64,000 nt of DNA from Pareuzebyella sediminis (GTDB taxonomy: Bacteria > Bacteroidota > Bacteroidia > Flavobacteriales > Flavobacteriaceae): positions 744,001-808,000 of the forward strand of contig NZ_VTZS01000003.1 in the NCBI RefSeq assembly GCF_008367235.1. Direction: 5' to 3'. The translations under genes were made by a program, and so were the position numbers. The notes beneath the pieces were generated by a model. It saw nothing but the letters and a program-made list of their open reading frames with translations, was not told the DNA's origin and did no database searches. The stretch's first letter is position 1. Each line of letters starts with the position of its first letter. Below are positions 52,088 to 61,462 of this stretch, one piece after another.

Positions 52088-53956
52088 CTAGTAGCCTGGA
52101 TTTTGTATTAATGATGGATCTTTATCGATTTCCTCCTGTTTGATAGGTAAGAAATAAACATGGTCTTGCCATCTGCGATTTTCCAAGACGATATCCGTAG
52201 GTTGATAGGTATAGTCCCAAGCAGACGTATCCTTGCGATAATTTTCCACTGTAGTGCCTGGTTTTTGGGTGGCTTGGATCAAAATCATCTGTACCTGTTT
52301 GTCTAACGAATACGGACCTTCCAACCAACGCTTCATATCGAACCAACGAGCATCTTCGTTAACAAGCTCTTTGTCGCGTTCTCTTTTATACAGTTCGTAA
52401 AGGGCGGAGCCTGTTTCGGTAACGGCAGGAAGTCCATTTCTAAAACGTAAACGGTTCAACCATGCCCTCGCTTCCCCTTCATCATTTGTGTTGATGCATG
52501 CTTCCACATAGTTCAACAATACCTCGGTATATCTCAAATAAGGCGCGTCCACTTTTTGAAGGTTTTTAGGCCATGAAGCGGGTTGACGGGGATCCATAAA
52601 TTTTCTATAATAATACCCTGTACGTGAACCGTTCCAATCTTCGATGGGCCCTTGACGCGTATCGACACCGTTCTTGATGGTACCATCGGAGAATGTATAG
52701 TATCCCGTCTGCAATTCATTGAAATTATCATAACGAACGACATCATCGGTACGTGGTTTCCAAGGGGCACCATCGTAAAGAAGAGTCGAATAGAAACGTG
52801 CCTCCCGATTGTCGTAGGGTGCGGCGGCATGTGCGGGATTATCCCAATCGAACTCTGTACCATCGGCAAAAAGATATTTCGATGCCAGGGCCTCGGTAGG
52901 TGTTGTACCGGCCCACTCGTGATACCCGTTCGGGCCGTGATATAAGGCTACCATACCTGGGCCTTGAGACCATCCATCACCCCCGGCGTAAGTTCGGCTT
53001 CCAAAACCGAATTCTTCCACTAGACGACCCCAAATGAAATCTTGGTTCTCATCGCCCTGGAGCCATATATCGTCATAATTCTGTATGGCTTCCTCTTGCG
53101 GAGCCGGAGCCGTATAATCCAATTTGTACCCTGTGGTAGCATCCAGCAAATCTTTAGAAGCCGCTTTGGCCGCTTCCCATCGATTGGTTTGGGAACCACT
53201 GGTATATCCGATCAACTCAGGATTGCTGTACGATCCAATCGTGCTTACCGAAGAAGCCTTGGAAGGCTCATATAGGTCACTGGCGGCATGGGTCAACACC
53301 CTTGAACGCAATGCTAAAACCGTAAGTAGGTGTGCCCGCGCCTTGCTTGCTGGTGCGTCGGCCAAAAGGACTTCCGCCTGATCTAGGTCTGCCAGAATCT
53401 GATTTACCGTTTCTTCAAACGTAGCACGAGGATTGTTGGCTTCATCATCTAGCTGCAATGGTTCGGTCAATAATGGAACACCACCATATTGGCGCATGAG
53501 TTGGGTGTAGAAGTGCGCCCTCATAAAATAGGCCTCCCCGAGCAACTGATTGACCGTAGCCTGATCAAAGCCGGCCTCATTTTCGGTCAAACGAGCTATC
53601 GCTATATTGGCTGAACGAATGAAGGGATACAGGCTAGGCCAGTCCATCCACCACATCTCCATATAGTTTCCTGCGGGGTTCATTTTTCCTTCGGTATAGC
53701 CGTCGACCCCACGCCCCGGGTGGGTAAATACCGCTTGATCGGTAAAGGCGTCGGTCGTTTCTTCGCGGCTCAGTACTCCTGCCCAAGTACCTTGGTACAG
53801 GTCTAATACCGCCGCTTCGGCCAATTTAGGGTCGGACCATACTGCGGGTTCCGAGGCCGAACTCAACGGCTGCGTTTCCAAAACATCTTCATTACAACTG
53901 ACGTACAGTAGCGAAACTACTACAACCGTCAGGATTTTTACTAGTCTCTTTTCCAT
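52088..53956 (-). CDS. SusD/RagB family nutrient-binding outer-membrane lipoprotein
   Basis: This 622-aa SusD protein has a lipobox Cys (LLYVSCNEDV), N-terminal TPR helices (SDPKLAEAAVLDLY, GEAYFMRAHFYTQLMRQYGGVPLLTEPL) and the C-terminal SusD domain ending with INPSL-like QNPGY. SusD caps its SusC channel and binds the glycan or peptide. The pair is 11 bp apart. The glycan is not revealed, because no glycoside hydrolase, sulfatase or sigma/anti-sigma pair lies beside it in the window. Confidence 0.95.
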   Translation of the reverse strand: MEKRLVKILTVVVVSLLYVSCNEDVLETQPLSSASEPAVWSDPKLAEAAVLDLYQGTWAGVLSREETTDAFTDQAVFTHPGRGVDGYTEGKMNPAGNYMEMWWMDWPSLYPFIRSANIAIARLTENEAGFDQATVNQLLGEAYFMRAHFYTQLMRQYGGVPLLTEPLQLDDEANNPRATFEETVNQILADLDQAEVLLADAPASKARAHLLTVLALRSRVLTHAASDLYEPSKASSVSTIGSYSNPELIGYTSGSQTNRWEAAKAASKDLLDATTGYKLDYTAPAPQEEAIQNYDDIWLQGDENQDFIWGRLVEEFGFGSRTYAGGDGWSQGPGMVALYHGPNGYHEWAGTTPTEALASKYLFADGTEFDWDNPAHAAAPYDNREARFYSTLLYDGAPWKPRTDDVVRYDNFNELQTGYYTFSDGTIKNGVDTRQGPIEDWNGSRTGYYYRKFMDPRQPASWPKNLQKVDAPYLRYTEVLLNYVEACINTNDEGEARAWLNRLRFRNGLPAVTETGSALYELYKRERDKELVNEDARWFDMKRWLEGPYSLDKQVQMILIQATQKPGTTVENYRKDTSAWDYTYQPTDIVLENRRWQDHVYFLPIKQEEIDKDPSLIQNPGY

Positions 53957-53967
53957 TTCATTACAAT

Positions 53968-56900
53968 TTAAAAAGTTATTTGTACTCCCATATTAATCGT
54001 TTTCATCATTGGGTAGATACCTCCGTTGGCAGTTCTTCCACCACTAACGCCCTGTGTTGAAGCATCTTGACCTACTCCATTATTCGACAAGTCAGAGTTG
54101 CTTATTTGCAATACTTCCGGGTCGAACGGATAGTCCGTAATCGTAATCAGGTTAGTACCCGAAACAGACAAACGTAGGTTGTCCGCCCCGATAGACTGGA
54201 TAAGTCCTGAATCGAACGTATATCCAATTTCTAAGTTTTTAAGCCTTACAAAGTCACGGGTAATAAGGTATCCGTCGGTTTGCCCAGAATACCACTGGTC
54301 ACCACGATCGGCCAATCGGGGAAGAGGTGCATCGGGATTATCCAATGACCAAGCCCTGTCCCTAACTTCACGCTGTACGTTGGCTAAAGTACCCGACATA
54401 AAGGACCACTCGTAGTTGCTATAGCCACCAGCTTGACCTGACCAGAACATACTGAAATCGATGTTCTTATAGTTTAAAGAGGTATTAAAACCGTACTGGG
54501 TATCCGCAAAAGCACTACCCCCGGTTCTTAGTCTATCTTCGGGTCCGATGGCACCATCGCCACTGATATCTACGACCCTGGCATCACCAGGCTTTAGTTC
54601 GGGAGTCACCGCACTATAATCCAATGTTTCCGCATCGATTTCAGCTTGGTTCCTAAACACCCCATCGAAGCGATATAACAAAGGCCGTCCGATTTCACCA
54701 CCTTCCTGTAACTGCCAAGGGCGGTCATCCAAGGCAGGCTCATCGAAGAACACCAACTTATTTTTAGATTGGCTTAAATTGAAGGAGAAACTATAGGTGA
54801 AATTTTCATTGCCCCCATTTAGACCCACGGTAATTTCGTATCCCTTGTTTTCGAATTCGCCGATATTTAATGGCGGTGGTGTAATTCCACTATATTCAGG
54901 AAGCGTTTGTGAGGGTGGGGTCAAAATGTCTTCCCTTGAGTTTTTGAACAAGTCGAGACCAATACTCAATTTATTGTTCAACGTTCTTAGGTCAAAACCA
55001 ATGTTTTGTGAGATGGCCGTTTCCCAAGTAATATTGGGGTTGGCCACATTGCTTTCGTAAGCCGTGGTAACCACAGTCTCCAGACCGGTTTGCGAGAGTT
55101 GGTACGCGTTTAAATATTGAAACCGCTCTACATTATCATTACCCAACTGACCGTACGATCCACGAAGTTTGAAATAATTCAAGAAAGGCAAGGCTTTCTG
55201 GAAGAAGGGTTCTTCGGTAAGGATCCATCCTGCGGATATCCCTGGGAAAAAACCGAAGCGGTTTCCTTCGGCGAACAGGTATGAACCATCATAACGGAAC
55301 AAAAATTCCAATAAATATTTGTCCTTAAAGGTATAGTTCAAGCGACCATAATAATTCAAGCGTTCTGCTTCATATCCGTTACCGTAGCTATTTTGACCGT
55401 CGGTACCTCCCAAGTCGAGTTGAGCTAACTCACTAGATAGGAAGAAGCGTTTGAACGCCCCAAAAAATTGTTGTTCGGTCGATTCTCTTGTAACACCGCC
55501 AAGCAACTTTAGGTAGTGGTTGCCAAAATCCTTCTCATAGGAGGCGTTAAGCATGGCCATAATATCCGTTTTGGTGGTATGCTCTTGACGTAGGCTCGGA
55601 TCACCTGGGCCCCGTTGTGCAGCGGTGAGACCTGAAGAGTTTCTGTTAATCCCGTCCCAAGTATAGAGGGTCCATGGGCGATTCCAATTCTTGTATTCGT
55701 AATTGGCCTTATCATATGAAATTTGGCCTCTTAGTTGTAAACCTTCCACACCGGGCACCTTAAAGGTCAGACCAATATTGCTCTGCACAAAATTGTTGCC
55801 ATATTCGCGGTAACCAGGTCCATCGGTAACTCGAATGGCAGGGTTATTACCATTTTCGATATCGGGGCCAAACTCTCCGGTTGGCCAATAGGCCGGGAAC
55901 CAGGGATATTGACGGACCAAGTCATCAAAAATACCGTTTTCATCTCTTGTTGCCCGAACATTATCTTCTTGACGGCTGTAGAGTCCTATGTCAAGACTAA
56001 GGGATTCGCTTATGGTAGCATCAAGATTTAATCTCAAATCATACTGCTGATATCCTTTAGGGGCATTCTTAAAGTTAACTTCTTGCTTTAAATATCCGAG
56101 GGACGCCAAATAGCGCACGTTCTCTGTACCCCCCGATACTTGAATGTTCTGTCGGCTAATCGGAGCACTCTTTGTCGTAACGGCTTCCATCCAATCCGTA
56201 TCAGGATACAACCAAGGGTCTTGTCCGGCGGCGGTATTCGCAATACGGTCGTTGGTAAAGGTCGGATTTACCACTTCGCCATTGTCTTGGCGTGTATAAG
56301 GCGCACCTCTACCGGCATGGGCAGCGTTCCATTCGGAAACAGGTAATTTATATACATTAAGTACGTTCACTAAATCCATATATTCAGCACCAGTTAGCAT
56401 ATCAGGCTTTGAGGTGAAATTCTGTAGTCCATACGTTGAACTAAATTTTACGGTTGGCGCACCGACTTTACCACGTTTGGTGGTGACCAAGATTACCCCG
56501 TTCGCTGCACGGGCACCATAGATGGCGGCCGAGGCATCTTTCAATACCGAAATACTTTCGATATCGGCCGGGTTGATACGCGCGATACCTCCTTCACGAG
56601 CAGGTATACCGTCAATAACAACTAAAGCTCCTGAGTTGTTGAAGGTATTGGTACCCCGCACCCGAATGGCTGGAGTATCCGCACCCGGTATGGCTTGTCC
56701 TGTATCTACATATAGCCCAGGTACTTTACCGGCCAATGCCGCGCCCAAGTTGGGTGAAGCCGACTTTTCAAGTGCCTCGCCATCGACCGAGGAAACCGAA
56801 CCGGTAAGGGTTGCTTTCTTTTGCGTACCATAACCTACCACAACGACTTCGTCAAGGTTTTGTACGTCTTCTTGCATTTCCACGTCGATAGTTTCTCTTC

Positions 56901-57198
56901 CGTCCCGTGCAATTTCCTGCGTCACGAAACCGATGTACGAATAGACCAGAATAGCTCCTGGACTTTCTACATCAATGGAATAGTTGCCATCGAAATCGGT
57001 GGATACCCCTTGGGTAGTTCCATCGACTACAACGCTTACCCCGGGTAGGGGTGCCCCTGCCTGATCGGTCACCGTACCGGTAACCAAAGATTGGGCCCAA
57101 GCAGAGGAGAACAGGACTCCGCCCAGAAGCAAAAATAATGTTAGGAGCGAGCGGTATCTAGACAGCCCTCTCGTCTTAAGATTGAGTTGGTAGTTCAT
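53968..57198 (-). CDS. SusC/RagA family TonB-linked outer-membrane protein
   Basis: This 1076-aa TonB-dependent transporter has a signal peptide (ending SSAWAQ), a carboxypeptidase-regulatory domain (VTGTVTDQAGAPLPGVSVVVDG), the SusC motif DEVVVVGYGTQKK, a plug (GKVPGLYVDTG, IRVRGTNTF, IESISVLKDASAAIYGARAANGVILVTTKRG) and a C-terminal barrel ending in ITF. It imports oligomers across the outer membrane with SusD. No anti-sigma FecR gene is next to it, so control is unlike classical SusCD with ECF pairs. A palindrome (57255-57283) lies upstream. Confidence 0.96.
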   Translation of the reverse strand: MNYQLNLKTRGLSRYRSLLTLFLLLGGVLFSSAWAQSLVTGTVTDQAGAPLPGVSVVVDGTTQGVSTDFDGNYSIDVESPGAILVYSYIGFVTQEIARDGRETIDVEMQEDVQNLDEVVVVGYGTQKKATLTGSVSSVDGEALEKSASPNLGAALAGKVPGLYVDTGQAIPGADTPAIRVRGTNTFNNSGALVVIDGIPAREGGIARINPADIESISVLKDASAAIYGARAANGVILVTTKRGKVGAPTVKFSSTYGLQNFTSKPDMLTGAEYMDLVNVLNVYKLPVSEWNAAHAGRGAPYTRQDNGEVVNPTFTNDRIANTAAGQDPWLYPDTDWMEAVTTKSAPISRQNIQVSGGTENVRYLASLGYLKQEVNFKNAPKGYQQYDLRLNLDATISESLSLDIGLYSRQEDNVRATRDENGIFDDLVRQYPWFPAYWPTGEFGPDIENGNNPAIRVTDGPGYREYGNNFVQSNIGLTFKVPGVEGLQLRGQISYDKANYEYKNWNRPWTLYTWDGINRNSSGLTAAQRGPGDPSLRQEHTTKTDIMAMLNASYEKDFGNHYLKLLGGVTRESTEQQFFGAFKRFFLSSELAQLDLGGTDGQNSYGNGYEAERLNYYGRLNYTFKDKYLLEFLFRYDGSYLFAEGNRFGFFPGISAGWILTEEPFFQKALPFLNYFKLRGSYGQLGNDNVERFQYLNAYQLSQTGLETVVTTAYESNVANPNITWETAISQNIGFDLRTLNNKLSIGLDLFKNSREDILTPPSQTLPEYSGITPPPLNIGEFENKGYEITVGLNGGNENFTYSFSFNLSQSKNKLVFFDEPALDDRPWQLQEGGEIGRPLLYRFDGVFRNQAEIDAETLDYSAVTPELKPGDARVVDISGDGAIGPEDRLRTGGSAFADTQYGFNTSLNYKNIDFSMFWSGQAGGYSNYEWSFMSGTLANVQREVRDRAWSLDNPDAPLPRLADRGDQWYSGQTDGYLITRDFVRLKNLEIGYTFDSGLIQSIGADNLRLSVSGTNLITITDYPFDPEVLQISNSDLSNNGVGQDASTQGVSGGRTANGGIYPMMKTINMGVQITF

Positions 57199-57489
57199 AA
57201 AATATTAGATTCTTAGAGTTATTTAAGGGCTAAATGTAATAAATTCTTCATAAAAACTATAAAATATTGTTAAGATTATAGTTAAAGTTATTTTCCGCCA
57301 TTTTTTCTTACAAATACTTGACAGTATTATACCTCTAGGAAGTTGTGGTAATCTTAAAAAAGGAAATACGCCTGCAAATTTTAGGTTTTTCGCTCGCCAT
57401 GATTTGGTAAAAATCGAAAAAAGATAGCGCCTTTCAGGTAAATAAGTGCCTGTTTCCAATGAATTGTCTCGAAAAGTGAGATGCTCCGT
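57199..57489. promoter_or_regulatory. Region upstream of susC, with palindrome
   Basis: No gene is supported in this 291-bp gap between susC and the TonB-receptor stop. AACTATAA (57255-57262) and TTATAGTT (57276-57283) form a perfect 8-bp inverted repeat 57-85 bp upstream of susC, a candidate regulator site. No exact TAnnTTTG box was found on the minus strand; near-matches to it exist at CAAATACT and CAAATTTT. Confidence 0.4.
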
Positions 57490-59760
57490 TCAATTCAATC
57501 GATAGCGAAGACCGAAAAAGCCTCTTATGCCTTGGTTAGGTCCATACACATAAGAAGGGTCAAAAGTAAGGGCATAGGGGTTGCTGCTGGTCGGAATTAC
57601 ATTGCCGCTGTTATCAAAGCTAACGTTTCTGTCGAAAGGGTCATGCGCCCGCGCTATAATAAAAGGGTTACCTCGGTTAGGGGTCCAGTTGAGAAGGTTC
57701 TTGATTCCCCCATAAAATTCGAAAGATTGAAAGCCTTTATAGGTAAACTGGATATTTTGAATACTCCAGGTAGGCGAATATTTCCGTCGCGGGTCACTTT
57801 CTCCCAAAATGGGCAAGCGCATAGGTCCATAAAGATTTCCGGTGTAATCAAAGGTCAGTTGAAGTTCTGGTAAAGTATAGGCGATGTTCCATGTGCCCGT
57901 AAAGCTTTCCGTCAAGATCTGGCGTTGCTTAGTATGGCCTTCGGTTTGGCTCACGTCTTGATAAGTTACGCCAAATAGAAATTTTAGGCCATTGGGAAAG
58001 GAAAAGTCGAGATTGGCACTCGCGCCCTGCGAAACTGATTTACCATCTAAATTGTCGTAAATGATTTGGTTGGGATTGGTATCGTAGTCCGGTAAAATCG
58101 CATTACTGAAGTGGGTATAGAAGAGCGACGCATCCAAGGTTACGAAGGTACCATTATCCCCATACATTTTTTTAAGGAAATTGAGGTTCAGGTTGAACGA
58201 CCGCTCTGGTTTCAAGGCCTCGGCTATGACCACTTCCCGGGCGCCGGTCAGTGCCGCATGTTCTTCGGTAAAGAGATTGACCACCCTAAAGCCAGTACCG
58301 GTATTAAGTCGGAGAATATCATTGTCACTTACTTTCCATCGGTAGGCGCTGCGAGGGGTTATGATGTTTCCATGCCTGGGATCATAGTCATATCGGAGGC
58401 CCAATAATAAGGAATGGTTCTGGGCGAGGGCCAGTTCATCCTGAAGGAAGATACTCGGTATGACCACTTCATCGACATTTTTGGTCGCTGCCGTATTGTC
58501 GTCATAATAATTGTAACGAAGGGCGCTTCCCAAAAGTAGGTCATGATTATTCCATTTTTTATCCCAGGTCAATTGCGCAAAACCTATACGTTGATCGGCT
58601 AAATAGGGTATATTACCATATACAGAATTTTGACTATGGTCATTGTACGAAAAGGAGAATAATATTTTTTCCTTCAAGGGAAGTTGGTACTTGCCCAATA
58701 TTTCCCATCGTCGGGTATATATGCTTTCCCCATAAATTTCACTACCTCCCCGAAAATCAGGGGTCCATTGTAGTTCCCCGCCCCAACGATCCTCATAGAA
58801 GAAGCGACCTGCAAGGGAAAACATACGATTACGGCTTCTCTTAAAGTTCCATTTCTGGAAAATTGAAATACGGTCTTGCAAGGTCAGATCGGTAAAATTG
58901 TCGCCATTGTTATCGACCAACTGGTCAAAATTGAAGTAGTTTACACCTAATAATAGGTCAGTATCTTGCCCGACATCAATTTTGGCGCCGATATCAAGAT
59001 TGTATTCCCCCCATCCCGTGGCAAAGGCATCGGCCACTAAACCTGGAGCTTCAAGCGCATTCTTTGTAATGATATTAATGAGGCCACCGACAGCTTCGCT
59101 ACCATATAAACTTGAGGCTGGCCCTTTTACTATTTCAATCTGATCGATAAGGGAATTGGGTATTCCCGAAAGCCCGTAAACGGTACCGAGCCCACTTACT
59201 ATAGGCATACCATCGATTAATACCAAAGTGTAGGGCCCTTCCAGTCCATTGATATGTATATCGCCGGTGTTACAGACATTACAGTTAATTTGTGGCCGTA
59301 CACCATTCACATTTTGTAAGGCTTCAAAAATATTTGCGGTCGGATTTTTTTTAAGGAAAGTGGGACTATAGACTTCTACCGGAACCGGACTCTCGGAGCG
59401 ACGGACCGCTTTTAAGGTTCCGGTGACTACAGTTTCCTCTAGGTGTTCAGAGGTCGCTTTTAATACAATGTCCAGGGCCTTCATTGTTTGGGCACCTAGT
59501 ACAATTTTTTCCTTGTAAGGTAGATACCCAAGTACTTTTACCACTAACCCATAATTGCCTTCGGGTATACCCTTAATGATATATTGGCCATTTTCATCGG
59601 TAGCACCACCTATGGTGGTGCCTTCAAGGAAGAGGTTGGCGAAAGCAATAGGACCTTGACTATCGGTCACTATCCCTTTAAGCGTTGCTTGCTGGGCAAC
59701 CGAAGAAAACATGGTCAAAAGAAGAAAGATGAGTATAACTGAAATGCGTGAGGAGCCCAA
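57490..59760 (-). CDS. TonB-dependent metal receptor with CxxC plug motif
   Basis: This 756-aa receptor has a signal peptide (MGSSRISVILIFLLLTMFSS), a carboxypeptidase-regulatory domain, a plug domain (GLEGPYTLVLIDGMPIVSG, DQIEIVKGPASSLYGSEAVGGLINIITK) and a 22-strand-type barrel. The plug carries C160-N-V-C163 just after NGVRPQIN and before TGDIHINGL. The start is a TTG at 59758-59760: an in-frame stop lies at 59779 and no ATG lies before the signal core. It is divergent from MntR across 94 bp with operator-like repeats, and next to a ZIP permease. I infer uptake of manganese, iron or zinc chelates, with the thiols possibly sensing or binding metal. Confidence 0.9.
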   Translation of the reverse strand: MGSSRISVILIFLLLTMFSSVAQQATLKGIVTDSQGPIAFANLFLEGTTIGGATDENGQYIIKGIPEGNYGLVVKVLGYLPYKEKIVLGAQTMKALDIVLKATSEHLEETVVTGTLKAVRRSESPVPVEVYSPTFLKKNPTANIFEALQNVNGVRPQINCNVCNTGDIHINGLEGPYTLVLIDGMPIVSGLGTVYGLSGIPNSLIDQIEIVKGPASSLYGSEAVGGLINIITKNALEAPGLVADAFATGWGEYNLDIGAKIDVGQDTDLLLGVNYFNFDQLVDNNGDNFTDLTLQDRISIFQKWNFKRSRNRMFSLAGRFFYEDRWGGELQWTPDFRGGSEIYGESIYTRRWEILGKYQLPLKEKILFSFSYNDHSQNSVYGNIPYLADQRIGFAQLTWDKKWNNHDLLLGSALRYNYYDDNTAATKNVDEVVIPSIFLQDELALAQNHSLLLGLRYDYDPRHGNIITPRSAYRWKVSDNDILRLNTGTGFRVVNLFTEEHAALTGAREVVIAEALKPERSFNLNLNFLKKMYGDNGTFVTLDASLFYTHFSNAILPDYDTNPNQIIYDNLDGKSVSQGASANLDFSFPNGLKFLFGVTYQDVSQTEGHTKQRQILTESFTGTWNIAYTLPELQLTFDYTGNLYGPMRLPILGESDPRRKYSPTWSIQNIQFTYKGFQSFEFYGGIKNLLNWTPNRGNPFIIARAHDPFDRNVSFDNSGNVIPTSSNPYALTFDPSYVYGPNQGIRGFFGLRYRLN

Positions 59761-59766
59761 TATTTT

Positions 59767-59840
59767 AATTTTGTTTATTTAAACAAATTTTTAGACAAAA
59801 CTAAAAATTTGTTTTTACATATAAAAATGTAAATTTGTTC
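59767..59840. promoter_or_regulatory. Cluster of operator half-sites between TonB receptor and MntR genes
   Basis: The half-site AAATTTGTTT recurs: as TTTTGTTTA (59769-59777), inverted as AAACAAATTT (59781-59790), as AAATTTGTTT (59805-59814) and as AAATTTGTTC (59831-59840). TTTGTTTA-TT-TAAACAAA (59770-59787) is a perfect palindrome. AAACAAATTTTTAG / CTAAAAATTTGTTT (59781-59794 and 59801-59814) is a 14-bp perfect inverted repeat. DtxR/MntR proteins bind such sites. This arrangement fits control of both divergent units by the adjacent regulator. Confidence 0.7.
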
Positions 59841-59854
59841 AAATAAAAATACGA

Positions 59855-60511
59855 ATGACGCTTTCTGAGGAAGACTACATTAAAGCGATTTACCATTTGG
59901 GGAAGGGTAACAATACGACCGTTTCGACCAATGCCGTGGCTGAAAAAATGGATACAAAACCATCTTCAGTGACCGATATGGTAAAAAAATTGTCCGAAAA
60001 GGGCGTCGTCAATTACAAGAAATACAAGGGAGTAAGTTTAACGGAGTACGGTCAAAAGTTGGCCCTTACCCTGGTGCGTAAACATCGGCTCTGGGAGGTT
60101 TTTTTAGTAGAAAAGTTGGATTTTTCTTGGGATGAGGTGCATGAAGTAGCCGAGCAATTGGAGCATATTAAGAGTGAAAAATTAATTGACCGACTCGATA
60201 AACACCTCGGATTTCCCCAGGTCGATCCGCATGGCGATCCGATTCCCTCAAAGAAGGGGGAGTTCAAGAAGGCCATCAAAAAATTATTGAATGAAGTGCC
60301 CATCGGAATAAGTGGCATTTGCGTGGGTGTTAAGGATTCTTCGGGCCCTTTTCTAAAGTTTCTAGATAAGAATAAGATAGCCTTAGGCGACACCATCACG
60401 GTTCTCGACAAAGAGGAATTCGATGGTTCTTTACACATTCAAATACAGGGAAGGAAAATCCATATTTCTAATCAAATCGCTACGAACCTTTTTCTTAAGA
60501 TAACCGAATAG
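59855..60511 (+). CDS. Metal-dependent transcriptional regulator of the DtxR/MntR family
   Basis: This 218-aa regulator has an N-terminal winged-helix domain (SEEDYIKAIYHL, VAEKMDTKPSSVTDMVKKLSEKGVVNYKKYKGVSLTEYG), a metal-binding and dimer domain (RKHRLWEVFL, HEVAEQLEHIKSE, FPQVDPHGDPIP) and an SH3-like FeoA domain at the C-terminus (residues 150-218). Such proteins sense Mn(II) or Fe(II) and repress uptake. The upstream 94 bp hold repeated half-sites. It is followed after 2 bp by a ZIP transporter gene, so the two are an operon. Manganese is the likely but unproven cue. Confidence 0.93.
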   Translation: MTLSEEDYIKAIYHLGKGNNTTVSTNAVAEKMDTKPSSVTDMVKKLSEKGVVNYKKYKGVSLTEYGQKLALTLVRKHRLWEVFLVEKLDFSWDEVHEVAEQLEHIKSEKLIDRLDKHLGFPQVDPHGDPIPSKKGEFKKAIKKLLNEVPIGISGICVGVKDSSGPFLKFLDKNKIALGDTITVLDKEEFDGSLHIQIQGRKIHISNQIATNLFLKITE

Positions 60512-60513
60512 AC

Positions 60514-61335
60514 ATGCAACATGTAATCAATTATTTTCAGTCGATCGATCCGGTATTAGCAGCATTTTATGCTACATTATTTACCTGGCTTCTGACTGCT
60601 TTGGGTGCCGGCTTGGTATTTTTCTTTAAAGGGATGAACCGTGCGGTTCTAGATGGTATGTTGGGTTTTACCGGTGGCGTAATGGTGGCAGCAAGTTTTT
60701 GGAGTCTCTTGGCACCCGGTATCGAAATGAGTCCTGGTGAAGGGTTTGTCAAAGTGATTCCGGCTGCTGTCGGATTTCTTTTGGGTGCGGCCTTTATTTT
60801 TGGCTTGGACAAAATACTACCCCATTTACATATTAATTTTAAGGAAAGTGAGGCAGAAGGCGTCAAGACCCCGTGGCGGCGCACTACACTGCTAACTCTG
60901 GCCATTACCCTGCATAACATTCCTGAGGGTTTGGCGGTAGGGGTTTTGTTCGGTGGCGTAGCGGCAGGTTTCGAGGGGGCCAGTATCGGGGGAGCCGTGG
61001 CTTTGGCCCTGGGAATAGGCCTACAGAACTTTCCGGAAGGGTTTGCTGTGGCCATGCCATTGCGACGCCATGGGCTGAGCCGTACCAAGTGCTTTATGTA
61101 CGGTCAGGCATCGGCCATTGTTGAACCGATTGCAGGGGTTTTAGGAGCATGGGCCGTGCTGACCTTTCAACCCATTCTACCTTATGCACTTTCCTTTGCC
61201 GCTGGAGCCATGATTTTCGTGGTCGTGGAAGAAGTAATCCCTGAAACCCAGCAAGACAAGTACACAGATATCGCAACCATGGGTTTTATAGCAGGCTTTA
61301 TTGTAATGATGACCTTGGATGTCGGTCTGGGCTAA
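60514..61335 (+). CDS. ZIP family metal transporter (GufA-like)
   Basis: This 273-aa ZIP permease has eight predicted helices and both metal-site signatures, H134-NIPEGLAVG and Q171-NFPEGFAV in the central helices, with E of VVEEVIPE in the last helices. ZIP proteins import zinc, manganese or iron. It is cotranscribed with the upstream MntR-like gene (2-bp gap), which points to manganese or iron as the substrate, possibly also zinc. A His-containing loop (LPHLHINFKESEAEG) lies between helices 3 and 4, as in other ZIPs. It converges with the CusB-like gene downstream. Confidence 0.92.
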   Translation: MQHVINYFQSIDPVLAAFYATLFTWLLTALGAGLVFFFKGMNRAVLDGMLGFTGGVMVAASFWSLLAPGIEMSPGEGFVKVIPAAVGFLLGAAFIFGLDKILPHLHINFKESEAEGVKTPWRRTTLLTLAITLHNIPEGLAVGVLFGGVAAGFEGASIGGAVALALGIGLQNFPEGFAVAMPLRRHGLSRTKCFMYGQASAIVEPIAGVLGAWAVLTFQPILPYALSFAAGAMIFVVVEEVIPETQQDKYTDIATMGFIAGFIVMMTLDVGLG

Positions 61336-61462
61336 AGACGTTATAACTTGGACACGGTAATTACACTAGCCGAATATTAATACGGTAAAGGCCCTCTAGT
61401 ACACCTATTCGAAGGCAGTCGCTTCGTTGCAAATAGTGTTCTTCCTGTTGTACGTACTTTGG

